Origin: Aquipseudomonas alcaligenes
GTDB taxonomy: Bacteria; Pseudomonadota; Gammaproteobacteria; Pseudomonadales; Pseudomonadaceae
DNA length: 64,000 bases
Assembly (NCBI RefSeq): GCF_900156545.1
Contig: NZ_FTNW01000001.1
Coordinates: 744,001 to 808,000 of the forward strand
Direction of reading: 5' to 3'
A program made the position numbers and the translations under genes. The notes below the pieces were generated by a model. That model was not told where the DNA came from, did not search any database, and was given only the letters and a program-made list of their open reading frames with translations. Each line of letters starts with the position of its first letter. Positions within the stretch are counted from its first letter, which is position 1. Of the stretch, positions 7,451 through 16,950 are shown piece after piece.

Positions 7451-9466
7451 TCAGCGCCGATACAGGCACAGCATGAAGTAGGCGCCACCCAGCAGTGAGG
7501 CCAGCAGCCCAGCCGGCAACTGCGCGGGGAACAGCAGGGTGCGTCCCAGCCAGTCCGCCGCCACCATCACCAGCGCACCGAGCAGCGCCGCACCGAGCAA
7601 TTGCGGTACGGCGCGGGCCAGGCCGAGCAGGCGCGCCAGGTGCGGCGCCAGCAGGCCGATAAAACTCAGCGGCCCGACGATCAGCGTGGCGCCGGCGGTC
7701 AGCAGTGCCGCCAGCAGAAGCAGCACCAGACGTCCGCGCCCCAGCGGCACCCCCAGGGCGCGTGGCGTACCTTCGCCCAGCGGCAGCAGCTCCAGCCAGC
7801 GGCCGAAGGGCAGGGCAGCAGCCAGCAGCACCAGGCTGCAGACCAGGACCCACAGCGCCATCTGCGGACCGACGAAATAGGTGGAGCCGGACATCCAGCT
7901 GAGCAGGTTCTGCCCGCGCGGGTCGCCGCCGGCCAGCAGGATGACCTGCAGGGCGTCGAATAGCGCGGTGATGCTGATGCCGATCAGCAGAACCTTCTCC
8001 GGGGCGAACCCGGAGCGGCGCGACAGGCCGAGCAACAGCAGTAGGGTCAGGCCGGCGCCCAGGCCACCCAGTGCCAGCTGCGCCAACGGGCCGGAGTAGG
8101 GCAGCAGGAACAGCAGGGCGATCAGCCCCAGCGCCGCACCGGCACTGATGCCGAGCACCTCGGGACTGGACATGGGGTTGCCGGTCAGGCGCTGGATCAT
8201 GCAGCCAGCCAGTGCCAGCATGCAGCCCGCGGATGCTGCGGCCATTACCCGTGGCCAGCGCCAGTCGAGCAGCGCGGTATCGCCGAGGTTCCAGCTCCAG
8301 CCTTCCAGCCCGCGCCCCAGGCCCAGCGCCAGGACGACGCCGGCGGCCAAGGCCAGCAGCAGTGGCAGCAGGCGCCGAGACGGGAACGGATGGCGAGCGA
8401 AGCTGTGCTCGGCATCGCTCTGGGGCTGGCCGCCGGCCAGGTGCAGGCGCGGCAGCAGCCAGAGCAGCAGCGGCGCGCCGAGAAGAGCCGTGGCAGCGCC
8501 GGTCGGCACCAGCTCGGCCAGGTTGCCGGCCAGGCGCTGGATACCCAGGTCGGTGACGCACAGCAGCAGGCCACCGAGCAGCGGCGCCCAGACCAGGCGC
8601 TGGGCAAAGCTGCGCGCGCCGAGCAGGCGCACCAGAGCCGGCGCGGCCAGGCCGATAAAGCCGATCACGCCGACCACACTGACCACGCAGGCGGCCAGGT
8701 ACACGGACAGGGTCAGGCTGACGATGCGCAGGAAGCGCAGCGGCACGCCGAGGCTCTTCACCCCGCTGTCATCCAGCTCCAGCAGGGCCAGCGGGCGCAG
8801 CAGCGGCAGCAGGAGCAGCAGGCCGACGGCCAGGCGTGGCAACAGGAAATGCACGCCGCCCCAGCTGTTCTGACTGAGCGAGCCCGAGCCCCAGATGAAC
8901 ACGGCATTGAGATCCTGCTGCTGGACCAGCATCAGGGTCACGTTCAGTGCGCTCAGGTAGAGGGTTACCACCAGGCCGGCGAGGATCAGCGTCAGCGGTG
9001 CCAGGGCGCGGCGCCAGGCCAGGGCGAACACCAGCAGGGACGCCAGGCCACCACCGGCCAGGGCCACCCATTCGCGGCCATAGTCCAGCGCCCAGGGCGC
9101 CCACAGCGTGGCGACCAGCAGGCCGAGCTGGGCGCCGCTGGATACGCCCAGGGTGGTTGGCGAAGCCAACGGGTTACGCAACACCTGCTGCATCAGGGTG
9201 CCGGCCAGGGCCAGCGCGGCGCCGCAGAGCAGGGCCATGCACAGGCGCGGCAGCCAGCTGAAATGGAGGATCAGCTGCGCCATATCGCCCTCGGCAGGGC
9301 TTGTCATGGCTGCCAGCCACTCGTCGAGGGGCAGGCGTCGGCCGAGATCGCTCAACGCCAGGCCGAGGGACAGCAGCAACAGCAGGCCACACAGCCAGCC
9401 AGGATGGCGGGAGAAGCTGAAACGCGCGCGGGTAGGCAGCGGCCCCTGGGCCAGCAGGTCGGTCAT
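7451..9466 (-). CDS. fhuB: Ferric-hydroxamate ABC transporter permease (two fused FecCD domains)
   Basis: A 671-residue inner-membrane permease. It has two tandem FecCD-type halves, about residues 20-330 and 345-671, each with about ten hydrophobic segments. This double length is characteristic of FhuB (about 660 residues) as opposed to single-domain siderophore permeases. Both halves contain the conserved GNPLASPTTLG / GNPMSSPEVLG motif and a GxxxFIGLxAPHxARLLG-type cytoplasmic loop (VGVIGFIGLAAPALVRLLG and VGPLSFIGLLAPHLARLLG) that contacts the ATPase. ATG at 9466 overlaps the fhuD stop by 4 bases (ATGA). A longer frame from 9544 would lie within fhuD and is rejected. It should work with FhuD and FhuC to import the siderophore delivered by the TonB receptor. 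Confidence 0.92.
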   Translation of the reverse strand: MTDLLAQGPLPTRARFSFSRHPGWLCGLLLLLSLGLALSDLGRRLPLDEWLAAMTSPAEGDMAQLILHFSWLPRLCMALLCGAALALAGTLMQQVLRNPLASPTTLGVSSGAQLGLLVATLWAPWALDYGREWVALAGGGLASLLVFALAWRRALAPLTLILAGLVVTLYLSALNVTLMLVQQQDLNAVFIWGSGSLSQNSWGGVHFLLPRLAVGLLLLLPLLRPLALLELDDSGVKSLGVPLRFLRIVSLTLSVYLAACVVSVVGVIGFIGLAAPALVRLLGARSFAQRLVWAPLLGGLLLCVTDLGIQRLAGNLAELVPTGAATALLGAPLLLWLLPRLHLAGGQPQSDAEHSFARHPFPSRRLLPLLLALAAGVVLALGLGRGLEGWSWNLGDTALLDWRWPRVMAAASAGCMLALAGCMIQRLTGNPMSSPEVLGISAGAALGLIALLFLLPYSGPLAQLALGGLGAGLTLLLLLGLSRRSGFAPEKVLLIGISITALFDALQVILLAGGDPRGQNLLSWMSGSTYFVGPQMALWVLVCSLVLLAAALPFGRWLELLPLGEGTPRALGVPLGRGRLVLLLLAALLTAGATLIVGPLSFIGLLAPHLARLLGLARAVPQLLGAALLGALVMVAADWLGRTLLFPAQLPAGLLASLLGGAYFMLCLYRR

Positions 9467-10320
9467 GGCGCGATCTCCGGCGCCAGGCGCGCCTCCAGCA
9501 GATGGGCGAAACGCTCGGCGGCCATCAGGCCGTTGAAACTCCATACCGGCGGCAGGCCATACAGGCGCTGCTCACGCACGGCCGGCAACTGCTGCCACAG
9601 GGCGCTGGCGGCCAGGCCATCGGCGGTGCCGGGCGGCATGGGCTCCAGGTAGAGCAGGGCGGCGCCGGGCTCTTCGGCCAGGCGCTCAATGCCCTGCTGG
9701 CTGAAGCCCCAGTAGTTGGTCGGCCCGTTCCAGGCATTGTGCAGGCCGACGCGATCCAGCACGCCCTGGTAGATGCTCTGCTTGCCGAACAGGCGCACAT
9801 GACGTTCGTCGAGGAAGGTCAGCACATAGAAAGGCGGCAAAGCCCGCGAGGCCAGGCGTTCTTTGACCCGCGCCATCGTGGCGTCGATGCGCGCGATCAT
9901 CGCCTCGCCCTGCGCCTTACGGCCGAGCAGTTCGGCCAGCTCGCGGGTCACCCGCTGAGCGCCGGCATAGGCCTCGGCCTCCGGGGTGTAGATGGCCAGC
10001 ATGTGCACCGGCGCGATGCGCTCCAGCTGCGGACGGCTGGCGGCGAACTGCGGGGTAATCAGGATCATGTCGGGTTTGAGCTGGCTGAGCAGCTCCAGGT
10101 TCGGCTCCACCCGCAGGCCCAGATCGACCACCGAAGTCGGCAGTTCGGGTGCTTGCACCCAGCGCCGATAGCCTTCGGTCTGGGCCACGGCGATCGGTGT
10201 CACGCCCAGGCCCAGCAGGGTTTCGGTAAGGCCCCAATCGATCACTGCGATGCGCGGCTGGTGAACATCGGCCCGGGCCAGGCCCGCCAGCAGGGCGAGC
10301 ACACAGAGCAGCCCGCGCAT
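9463..10320 (-). CDS. fhuD: Periplasmic ferric-siderophore binding protein
   Basis: A 285-residue class III solute-binding protein delivering ferric hydroxamate to FhuB. The N-terminus MRGLLCVLALLAGLARA is a Sec signal without a lipobox, so it is likely soluble in the periplasm. The mature part begins with RIAVIDWGLTETLLGLGVTPIAV, the usual opening strand-helix of FhuD/FecB proteins. Later come PDMILITPQF, LTFLDERHVRLFGKQSIYQGVLDRVGL and NYWGFSQQGIERL, which match the FhuD pattern. The start overlaps the fhuC stop by one base (TGATG) and the end overlaps fhuB by four, so the three genes are translated as one unit. Confidence 0.88.
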   Translation of the reverse strand: MRGLLCVLALLAGLARADVHQPRIAVIDWGLTETLLGLGVTPIAVAQTEGYRRWVQAPELPTSVVDLGLRVEPNLELLSQLKPDMILITPQFAASRPQLERIAPVHMLAIYTPEAEAYAGAQRVTRELAELLGRKAQGEAMIARIDATMARVKERLASRALPPFYVLTFLDERHVRLFGKQSIYQGVLDRVGLHNAWNGPTNYWGFSQQGIERLAEEPGAALLYLEPMPPGTADGLAASALWQQLPAVREQRLYGLPPVWSFNGLMAAERFAHLLEARLAPEIAP

Positions 10321-11087
10321 CAGACCACCACAGCGATGGGTTGCTGGCCCTGCGGATGGCTGAGCACCTGCATGGGCAGGCCGTAGATGGCCTCCAGATT
10401 GCTATCCGTCATCAGTTCGGCCGGGCTGCCATCCAGCAGCAGGCGGCCGCTGTGCAGGGCGATCAGGCGGTCGCAGTAACGCGCCGCCATATTGATGTCA
10501 TGCAGCACCACGATGACGCTCAGGCCGAGCTGCTGGCTGAGTCTGTGCACCAGCCCCAGCACATCGACCTGGTGAGCGATGTCCAGCGCCGAGGTCGGCT
10601 CGTCCAGCAGCAGGAAACGGCTGTTCTGCGCCAGCAGCATGGCCAGCCAGACGCGCTGGCGCTCGCCGCCGGAGAGGCTGTCGACCATGCGCTCGGCGAA
10701 GCGCGCGGTGTCGGTAAGTCCTAGGGCCTCTTGCACCTTGGCATGGTCTTCGCTGCCGAAACGGCCGAGCAGACCGTGCCAGGGATAGCGACCGAAGCCG
10801 ACCAGCTCGCGCACCGTCAGGCTCTCGGCGGCTGGCAGCTGCTGCGGCAGGTAGGCGACCTGGCGGGCAAAGTCGCGGTCCTTCCAGGCATCCAGCGGCT
10901 GGTCATCCAGCAGTATGCGGCCGGTGCTCGCCGGCTGCTGGCGGGCCAGCATCTTCAGGAGGGTGGATTTGCCGGAGCCGTTGTGGCCGATCAGGCCGAC
11001 CATCTGACCCTGGGGGATATCGAGTGACAGCGGATGCAGGAGCGTACGCTCCGCCAGGCTGAAGCTGACCGCATCGAGTCGGAACAT
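10320..11087 (-). CDS. fhuC: Ferric-hydroxamate ABC transporter ATP-binding protein
   Basis: A 255-residue ABC ATPase. Walker A is GHNGSGKS, the Q-loop lies in VAYLPQQLP, the signature is LSGGERQR, Walker B is RFLLLDEPTSALD, and the switch histidine is in VVLHDINMAARYCDRL. Length and motifs match FhuC/FecE importers. ATG at 11087 is chosen over a TTG two codons upstream because AAGGA is correctly spaced before it. It is the first gene of the fhuCDB operon, transcribed leftwards from a promoter overlapping the Fur box at 11135-11153. Confidence 0.93.
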   Translation of the reverse strand: MFRLDAVSFSLAERTLLHPLSLDIPQGQMVGLIGHNGSGKSTLLKMLARQQPASTGRILLDDQPLDAWKDRDFARQVAYLPQQLPAAESLTVRELVGFGRYPWHGLLGRFGSEDHAKVQEALGLTDTARFAERMVDSLSGGERQRVWLAMLLAQNSRFLLLDEPTSALDIAHQVDVLGLVHRLSQQLGLSVIVVLHDINMAARYCDRLIALHSGRLLLDGSPAELMTDSNLEAIYGLPMQVLSHPQGQQPIAVVV

Positions 11088-11134
11088 GGACAATCCTTGG
11101 CAAGCCGGACATGCGCGAAGGCGGCGACTTTAGC

Positions 11135-11153
11135 CAAAATGATAATCCCTGGC
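11135..11153 (-). promoter_or_regulatory. Fur box controlling fhuCDB
   Basis: CAAAATGATAATCCCTGGC matches the 19-bp Fur consensus at 13 of 19 positions, including an uninterrupted ATGATAATC core. It lies about 50-65 bases upstream of the fhuC start codon on the - strand, where a promoter is expected. It also lies just past the 3' end of the eCIS operon, with no obvious terminator between, so read-through from the eCIS operon into fhuC is possible. Confidence 0.65.
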
Positions 11154-11191
11154 AAACGCAATGGATTCGCTTGTGCCTTTGCCAGTGCCTC

Positions 11192-11686
11192 CTACGCCTT
11201 GCGCAGATCGCCCTGCATCTGCTTCAGCGCCGCGGCGAATTTCTGCTGGCGTTCCTCCAGCTGCTTTTTGCGCTCAGCGTTGAGCGTACCGATCTGCTTG
11301 GCCAGGTCACGCAGCGGCGGCTCCTTGGCGATCACCCGCTTGAGCTCGGCTTCGTTGAGCACGGATTCGGTCTTGGCCACGGCCTCCTGGGCCGTTGCGA
11401 AGCGCTGAGTCAGGTGCTTGCCGAAAGCCTCCAACTCGGCTGCCAGGTGGGCCGCAAGCTGGTCGTCAGGTCCATCGCCGGCGCGCTTGGCCTTGGCCCG
11501 CAGCTCCGGCAGATCGGGCACCTTGAGCAAGCTGCCGGCGCGCAGGCTGGTGATCTGGTCCAGCTGCGGGTTGGCCTTGAGCAAGGCATCCTCGACCTTC
11601 TCGCGCTGGCGCGGGGTGAGACGGTTGAATAGCTTGTCGGCCAGCTCGCCGAGATTCTTTTCGCCACGAAAGGGGGTGACGGCCAT
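11192..11686 (-). CDS. eCIS-associated helical protein, unknown function
   Basis: A 164-residue charged protein, last gene of the eCIS operon. Residues 1-55 (LADKLFNRLTPRQREKVEDALLKANPQL, then LRAGSLLKVPDL) resemble a compact LysM/tail-X-like peptidoglycan-binding fold. The rest is rich in Ala, Glu and Lys and predicted by eye to be a long helix or coiled coil (RKKQLEERQQKFAAALKQM). The Shine-Dalgarno GGAG overlaps the stop of the upstream DUF6519 gene, 11 bases away. A role as baseplate accessory or chaperone is a guess. It is the only mainly helical protein at this end of a cluster that otherwise lacks an obvious tape measure, but is far too short for a classical one. Confidence 0.7.
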   Translation of the reverse strand: MAVTPFRGEKNLGELADKLFNRLTPRQREKVEDALLKANPQLDQITSLRAGSLLKVPDLPELRAKAKRAGDGPDDQLAAHLAAELEAFGKHLTQRFATAQEAVAKTESVLNEAELKRVIAKEPPLRDLAKQIGTLNAERKKQLEERQQKFAAALKQMQGDLRKA

Positions 11687-11697
11687 GTCGTGTACTC

Positions 11698-14600
11698 CTA
11701 GAAACCGATGAGATTGGTCAGTGCCATGTCCGCAGGAATGGAGCTGCCGTTGGTGACACGGATGTTTCCGGTGCTGGTGTTGCCGATAACGATGGCCTGC
11801 TCGATCTGTTCATCGGGCGTCAGGTGCAGCGTATCGTTGTCGCCCAGCCCGATCAGGCGGTTGTTGCTGGCATTGAGCGTACGCGCCTGCAACTCGCCGG
11901 ACTGTACGCCTTCATTGGCTTCCCCCAGACTTTCGCAGCGGTTGCCGGCGAACAGGCAGTGGTCGAGCCCTGCGCACAGATTGAGCGACACGCTGCTCAA
12001 CATGGCCCGCAGGCGGTTGTTCTGGATTGCCAGATCAGCCGGTCGACGCGGTATGGCAAAGGCACGGCTGGCGGTGAGCAGGTAGGCGTTGTCCGGGGCG
12101 GCGACCAGATAGCCGGTGGTGAAGTTGCCGGGGCTGCGCAACCCCGCCGGAGCAATTAGGATCGCGCGCCAGATGGCGGGTTCCGGCTTCTGCTGCGGAT
12201 CCTCGCCGACCCGGTCGACCTGATTGCCTTCGATCGCCGCAGTGTCGAAGGGCGGTATCAGCTGCATCCCCACCAGCTCGCCGCTGCTGCGGTCCGGCCC
12301 GATGCCGAAGAAGCGGTTGCCTTCGACGCGCAGCTGGCCGACGGCCAAGGCGCGCAGGCCGGCGATGGCCGGCGAGAGCAGGGCGTCGCGCGCCACCTCG
12401 GCGACCAGGTTGTCGCTGAAGTCGCCACGCGCCACGCGCAGCAGCTGCACGGCGGCGAAGGCCGTGCCCTGGTCATTGGCCTGCAGGCCCAGGTTGCGAC
12501 AGCGGTTGCCGTTCATGCTCAGGTGCTGCACCGCGCCATCTTCACCCATCACCAGCGCGCCCAGACCGATGTCCTCGATCAGGTTGCCGTCGATGGCAGC
12601 ATGCTCCAGCGGCTGCTGGATGGCGATGGCATTGCCCTGCAGCCCACGCAGGCGGTTACCCTCGATGCGTGCATCGCGGATGCCCTCGGGGTCCAGGCCT
12701 TCCTCCAGAACTATGCCTTCGCCGCTACGTTCGCCACCGCTGATTTCGTTGTCGCGGATGCGCAAGCCGTCTACCCCGGCGCGTATGCCATCGCCCTGGG
12801 TGTAGATGATGTTGCCCTCGATGCTGAACGGCGACCCCGGCAGTACGGCGCCGCTGGCTAACAGCGCCGGCTGGTTGCCGTTGATCATCAGGTTGCCGTC
12901 GATGCGGGTATTGCCGTAGTGCAGGCTGATGCCGTCCAGATTGACGGCCCGCTGGCTGCAGAAGAACAGATTGCGCGTTACCCGCAGCTCGGCGCTGAGC
13001 AGGTGTTCGCCGATACGCACGATGCCGCGCTCGGCCACCAGCGCACAGTCGCTGATGCTGACGCCGAGCATATTGCCGCCCAGGCCGATGGCCGCGCTGG
13101 CGCCATCGCCCGTTGCCAGGCACAGCACATTGATGTGCTCGGCACGCAGGTCAATGGTGTTGCGCACTCGCAGTGCCGCCGTGCTGCTGGCGCTGGTGGC
13201 CGAGGCGACCAGGCTGAGGTTCTCCAGGGCCACGCCGTTGCTGGCGCTGATGTCGATGATGGCGCCGGGCGCGCTGCCGACCAGCAGCGTGGCCCAGCCC
13301 TGGCCGCGAATACGTAGCGAGTTGGCGCCGGTCACGGTGAGCGGCTCACGGAGGTTGTAGGTGCCGATGCCCAGGCAGATGGTGCCGCCGACGTCCTTGA
13401 TCGAGTCGATGGCCTGCTGGAGGGTGGCCGCGCCGCTGTTGTGACCCTCGGCGCTGACGCAGACGGTGCAGTCGCAGCCTTCGCCCTCGGCGATCGGCGG
13501 CCAGAGCACACGGCAGTCGGTCTCCTGGTCGGGGAAGTTGACCATGGCCAGGCGCGCGTAGTGGTGGTGGATGCCCAGCGGTGGTGCCTGGTTGAGCAGC
13601 TCGATGCTGGCGTCCACGGTGCGTGCGGCGAACACCCAATGGTCGCCGCTTTTGAACTGGCCGCCGGCCGGCGCCAGGCCGAACTCCACCAGGATGCCGT
13701 GTTCGAGGAACAGGCGGGTGCCGGCCGCAGGAATCTGGATATCGCCGGCCGCGCCGGGGGCGTTGAGGTCCGCTACCTGGCTGCCGTTCTCGCGGCGCAC
13801 CAGGCCGGCCTGGTCCCAGCGCCGCACCCGGGTATTGCGCGCCGGGTCGGTGGCCTGCTGGGCGTTGGTGGGGAACATGCCGACGGGCAGTGCCAGGTCG
13901 AACTGCAGGGTCCGCGCGCCTTCGTCAACGCCGCCGGCCACGCGGATGCGGCGCAGCTCGCCGGGCAGGTTGTGCAGTTCGCGCCAGTCGTCGGTCACCT
14001 CCACCCAGTCGCCGTCGTGGAAGCGCAACACATCGTCGCGGCCGATGCTCTCGACCGTGATGCGGTCGCGCGCCGGGTTGATGTGGCTGACCCGCGAGGC
14101 CACCGTGGCATTGTCCCGTGACCACTTGAAGGTGGCGGTGCCGAGCGCACCGCCACGGTGCACCTCGACCCGGTACAGCTGGTTTTCCAGGCCTCGATAG
14201 CCGGCGGCCGGCGGCACCTGGCAGGGATCGGGCTCGAAGTTCGGCACCCCGGTGCTGGTGGAAAGGCGCGCCGCCGAGGGGGCGGTCAGGGCCAACCAGC
14301 CGGGTACGTCTTCATCCTCGGTGGCGCAGGTGCTGTTGCCGACATTGGCCAGCACCTTGACCTGCCATACCGTCTGCAGGCGGCCGGTGCTGTCCACGCC
14401 CACGGCCTTCTCCACCAGGTCGGGGGCCTGCACCGCCGTCACCTCGCGCTGCCAGACATCGACGTAGACTAGGTGCGGCCCGCCCTGGGGCAGCGGCGGC
14501 GGGTTGGGGTAGTAGGGCTGGCTGGCGTAGTTCAGCGGGTTGCTGCCGACCTGCTCGGCCAGGCGTGGCTCCCAGACGTTGGGCGCGGCACCATGATTCT

Positions 14601-14862
14601 CCGCCAGCAGACCGTCCACATAGATGCGCCCGACGCCGATGCTGAAGCTGCCGCCACCGGCCTCGATGCAAAAACCATCCGGGGTGATGCGCGGCACCAC
14701 GTTGCCGCCGTAGGTATCCAGCGAGCCTGCCTGGATCCGCCGCGCCAGCTGCGCTACCCACTCGTTCCAGTCGGCGTCCAGCTGGACCCGTCCCTGCTGC
14801 ATGACGACGCCGAGGAAGTCGCGGCGGACGTCGAAGCGGATTCGACTCAGATCGAAACTCAT
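11698..14862 (-). CDS. eCIS DUF6519 / right-handed beta-helix baseplate-associated protein
   Basis: A 1054-residue protein. The N-terminal ~450 residues match the DUF6519 type: SFDLSRIRFDVRRDFLGVVMQQGRV, then LDADWNEWVAQ, GRIYVDGLLAEN, LVYVDVWQREVT and KWSRDNATVASRV. This domain is known from contractile-injection clusters. From about residue 480 onward there is a long run of beta-helix repeats with recurring 'I.GN.I' and 'N.I..' steps (IEGNIIYTQGDGI, IEGNRLRGLQGNAI, IDGNLIEDIGLGAL), the fold of pectate-lyase-like and tail-spike proteins. Because no separate tail fibre is encoded, this protein is the best candidate for contact with the target surface. It follows the gpI-like gene by 9 bases. 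Confidence 0.82.
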   Translation of the reverse strand: MSFDLSRIRFDVRRDFLGVVMQQGRVQLDADWNEWVAQLARRIQAGSLDTYGGNVVPRITPDGFCIEAGGGSFSIGVGRIYVDGLLAENHGAAPNVWEPRLAEQVGSNPLNYASQPYYPNPPPLPQGGPHLVYVDVWQREVTAVQAPDLVEKAVGVDSTGRLQTVWQVKVLANVGNSTCATEDEDVPGWLALTAPSAARLSTSTGVPNFEPDPCQVPPAAGYRGLENQLYRVEVHRGGALGTATFKWSRDNATVASRVSHINPARDRITVESIGRDDVLRFHDGDWVEVTDDWRELHNLPGELRRIRVAGGVDEGARTLQFDLALPVGMFPTNAQQATDPARNTRVRRWDQAGLVRRENGSQVADLNAPGAAGDIQIPAAGTRLFLEHGILVEFGLAPAGGQFKSGDHWVFAARTVDASIELLNQAPPLGIHHHYARLAMVNFPDQETDCRVLWPPIAEGEGCDCTVCVSAEGHNSGAATLQQAIDSIKDVGGTICLGIGTYNLREPLTVTGANSLRIRGQGWATLLVGSAPGAIIDISASNGVALENLSLVASATSASSTAALRVRNTIDLRAEHINVLCLATGDGASAAIGLGGNMLGVSISDCALVAERGIVRIGEHLLSAELRVTRNLFFCSQRAVNLDGISLHYGNTRIDGNLMINGNQPALLASGAVLPGSPFSIEGNIIYTQGDGIRAGVDGLRIRDNEISGGERSGEGIVLEEGLDPEGIRDARIEGNRLRGLQGNAIAIQQPLEHAAIDGNLIEDIGLGALVMGEDGAVQHLSMNGNRCRNLGLQANDQGTAFAAVQLLRVARGDFSDNLVAEVARDALLSPAIAGLRALAVGQLRVEGNRFFGIGPDRSSGELVGMQLIPPFDTAAIEGNQVDRVGEDPQQKPEPAIWRAILIAPAGLRSPGNFTTGYLVAAPDNAYLLTASRAFAIPRRPADLAIQNNRLRAMLSSVSLNLCAGLDHCLFAGNRCESLGEANEGVQSGELQARTLNASNNRLIGLGDNDTLHLTPDEQIEQAIVIGNTSTGNIRVTNGSSIPADMALTNLIGF

Positions 14863-14871
14863 GATGCTCCC

Positions 14872-16950
14872 TCAGGATTCGTGGAAGATGCCGGCGCGCA
14901 AACCCACCCGCAGGTATTCCGCGAGGCGGATGCGCAGGTTGGTGACCCGCTGCGCGCCGTACAGCTGGTGGAAAACGCCCATCTCGCTCTCGTCGTCGGC
15001 GCCCTGGAGAACTTCCAGAGGGGTGGACGAGGCCAACTGGCCGTAGGCCGGGGTGCCGTAGCGCAGCGAGGTGAACCGTGGCGCGATGTGCCGTGCGCTG
15101 CTGCTGGAATCCGGCTGGCAGCGATGGCGCCTGGGCACCCTGGAGTTGAACGGCAGCCAGCTGAAGCGCACGCAGCCGACCTGCTTGCGCGCCGCACGCA
15201 CCGGCACCGCCCAGCTGTCGCCGGGGGCCAGGGCGGCGAACAGAATGCTGTTGGAGATCAGCCCCACCTCGGCGGTATGCACCTTGCCAATCAGGGTGCA
15301 GGCGCTGAGTGACAGCGCCGCGCCGGGAGCTGCGCCATCGATGGCGGCGAAGGCCACGGCGTCGCGGGCGGTGGCGTCGATCAGGCTGTCGCTGGCTACC
15401 ACCTGCGCGTGCTCATAGGCACGGATGGCTCCGACCAGGCAGCGGTCGATTTGCACTGCCAGCCCCGGAATCTCCAGCACCAGGCTGGCCGCGTTCGGTT
15501 GCTGGGGCTGACCGGCGGCATCCAGGGTGATGCCAGGCACCAGGGTGCAGTGGCTCAGTTCCAGGCGTGCCAGGGCATTGCCGGCCCCGGCCGGCACCTG
15601 CAACGGCGCGCCGGCGATCAGCAAACCGTTGAGCAGGCAGGTGCTGTCCACCGCTCCGGCGATGCTCAGCCCGCTCAGCATCAGGGTCGGACGGCGGCCA
15701 TTGCTGGCGCGGATCTCCACCGCGCCGTCGGCCACCACTTGGATGTCCAGCGCCTCCTCGTAACGGCCGTTGTCGGTGATCTCCACCACGCCATCGCCGG
15801 CGATCTCGGTCAGTGCAGCGCTGATGCTCGGCTGATCGTCCGGCACCCGCACCAGCGCGCGTCCGGCCGGCACCACGGGCAAGTCGGCACCGCGTTCGTA
15901 TTCGCCGCCACCGATGTCGGCGGAGAAGCCTTCGTGCCAGGTCAGCTGCACTTCGGCCGGGTCCGGGGCATCGCCGGGCAGGGCGAAGCGTCCCAGCAGC
16001 GGGTCGATGGCATAGGTGCCGTCCGGCGGCGGGGTGTGGGCCCAGCCGGCGCCGTCGTCGCCCAGATGGCAGATGCAGATCTGCTCACGTTCGATCGGCA
16101 CGCCGTCGACCCACAGCCGCAGGCTCGGCGCCGGGTTGTCGAGTGCTGCCGTGGCGTTGGCACGCACACCGTAGTGGCGGGCCAGGTGGGCTTCGAGGCG
16201 CCGCCGCGACAGCGGCCAGGGCACGTTGTCCGGTTCGGCCAGGTGGCCGATGTCGTCCTCCACCTGTGGCTTGTTGTACAGCGCCAGGTCGTGGCCCAGC
16301 GGGCTGGCCCGGTAGCGCCGCGGCCCGGCGCGCAGGCAGGGGGCCTGGCTGCGCGGGTAGGCCTGGATGCGCCATAGGTGCAGGCCGACGTTGGGGATGT
16401 TGTGGCGACCGCGACCGGATTCGATGCGGCGCACGTCGACGCTGCGCTGGGCAGTCTCGAACGCCGTGCCGAGCCACTCCAGGGCCTGGCCCTGGCGCAA
16501 GTCCGGCGTCTGCAGGGCATGCAGGCGGGGATGGTTAATGTACTGGGTGGCGCACAGGCGCTGGAAGTACTCCACGGCGCGGGCGTCCCAGCCGGTCACG
16601 TCGCGCGCCAGCTGCTCCAGCACGGTGGCCGTGCCCTTGCGCCGACGCAGGGCGATGGTGTGGGCCACCTCGGCGCGCGGGCTGGCGATGCCGGGCACGC
16701 TCTGGTGCAGGCTCTGGTAGCCGATCAGGTCGCCGATATAGGGCACCACCCAGTCGGCGCAGGTCTCGATGAACAGATCGTCGTGCAGCTGCTCCAGGCC
16801 TTCCTCGGCCACGCCCAGCTGCTCGGCCAGCAGCATCACCAGCTCCTCCAGCGGGCCGCGCGCGAGGCCCTCGGCCTGCGCCAGTTCGGCGTCACGGACG
16901 CGGTGGATGGCCGGCAGCAAGGCGAACAGGGATTGCGCGTCCAGGCTCAT
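14872..16950 (-). CDS. eCIS phage-tail gpI-like baseplate protein with beta-helix extension
   Basis: A 692-residue protein. Its N-terminus (about residues 1-190) resembles tail protein I and related eCIS proteins: LFALLPAIHRVRDAE, LGVAEEGLEQLHDDLFIETCADWVVPYIGDLIGY and RAEVAHTIALRRRKGTATVLEQLARDVTGW. The central and C-terminal parts (about 390-600) look like parallel beta-helix repeats (ISAALTEIAGDGVVEITDNGRYEEALDI). The gpI-like part should sit on the baseplate periphery, where fibres attach in phages. Its ATG overlaps the upstream J-like gene by four bases. Confidence 0.82.
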   Translation of the reverse strand: MSLDAQSLFALLPAIHRVRDAELAQAEGLARGPLEELVMLLAEQLGVAEEGLEQLHDDLFIETCADWVVPYIGDLIGYQSLHQSVPGIASPRAEVAHTIALRRRKGTATVLEQLARDVTGWDARAVEYFQRLCATQYINHPRLHALQTPDLRQGQALEWLGTAFETAQRSVDVRRIESGRGRHNIPNVGLHLWRIQAYPRSQAPCLRAGPRRYRASPLGHDLALYNKPQVEDDIGHLAEPDNVPWPLSRRRLEAHLARHYGVRANATAALDNPAPSLRLWVDGVPIEREQICICHLGDDGAGWAHTPPPDGTYAIDPLLGRFALPGDAPDPAEVQLTWHEGFSADIGGGEYERGADLPVVPAGRALVRVPDDQPSISAALTEIAGDGVVEITDNGRYEEALDIQVVADGAVEIRASNGRRPTLMLSGLSIAGAVDSTCLLNGLLIAGAPLQVPAGAGNALARLELSHCTLVPGITLDAAGQPQQPNAASLVLEIPGLAVQIDRCLVGAIRAYEHAQVVASDSLIDATARDAVAFAAIDGAAPGAALSLSACTLIGKVHTAEVGLISNSILFAALAPGDSWAVPVRAARKQVGCVRFSWLPFNSRVPRRHRCQPDSSSSARHIAPRFTSLRYGTPAYGQLASSTPLEVLQGADDESEMGVFHQLYGAQRVTNLRIRLAEYLRVGLRAGIFHES

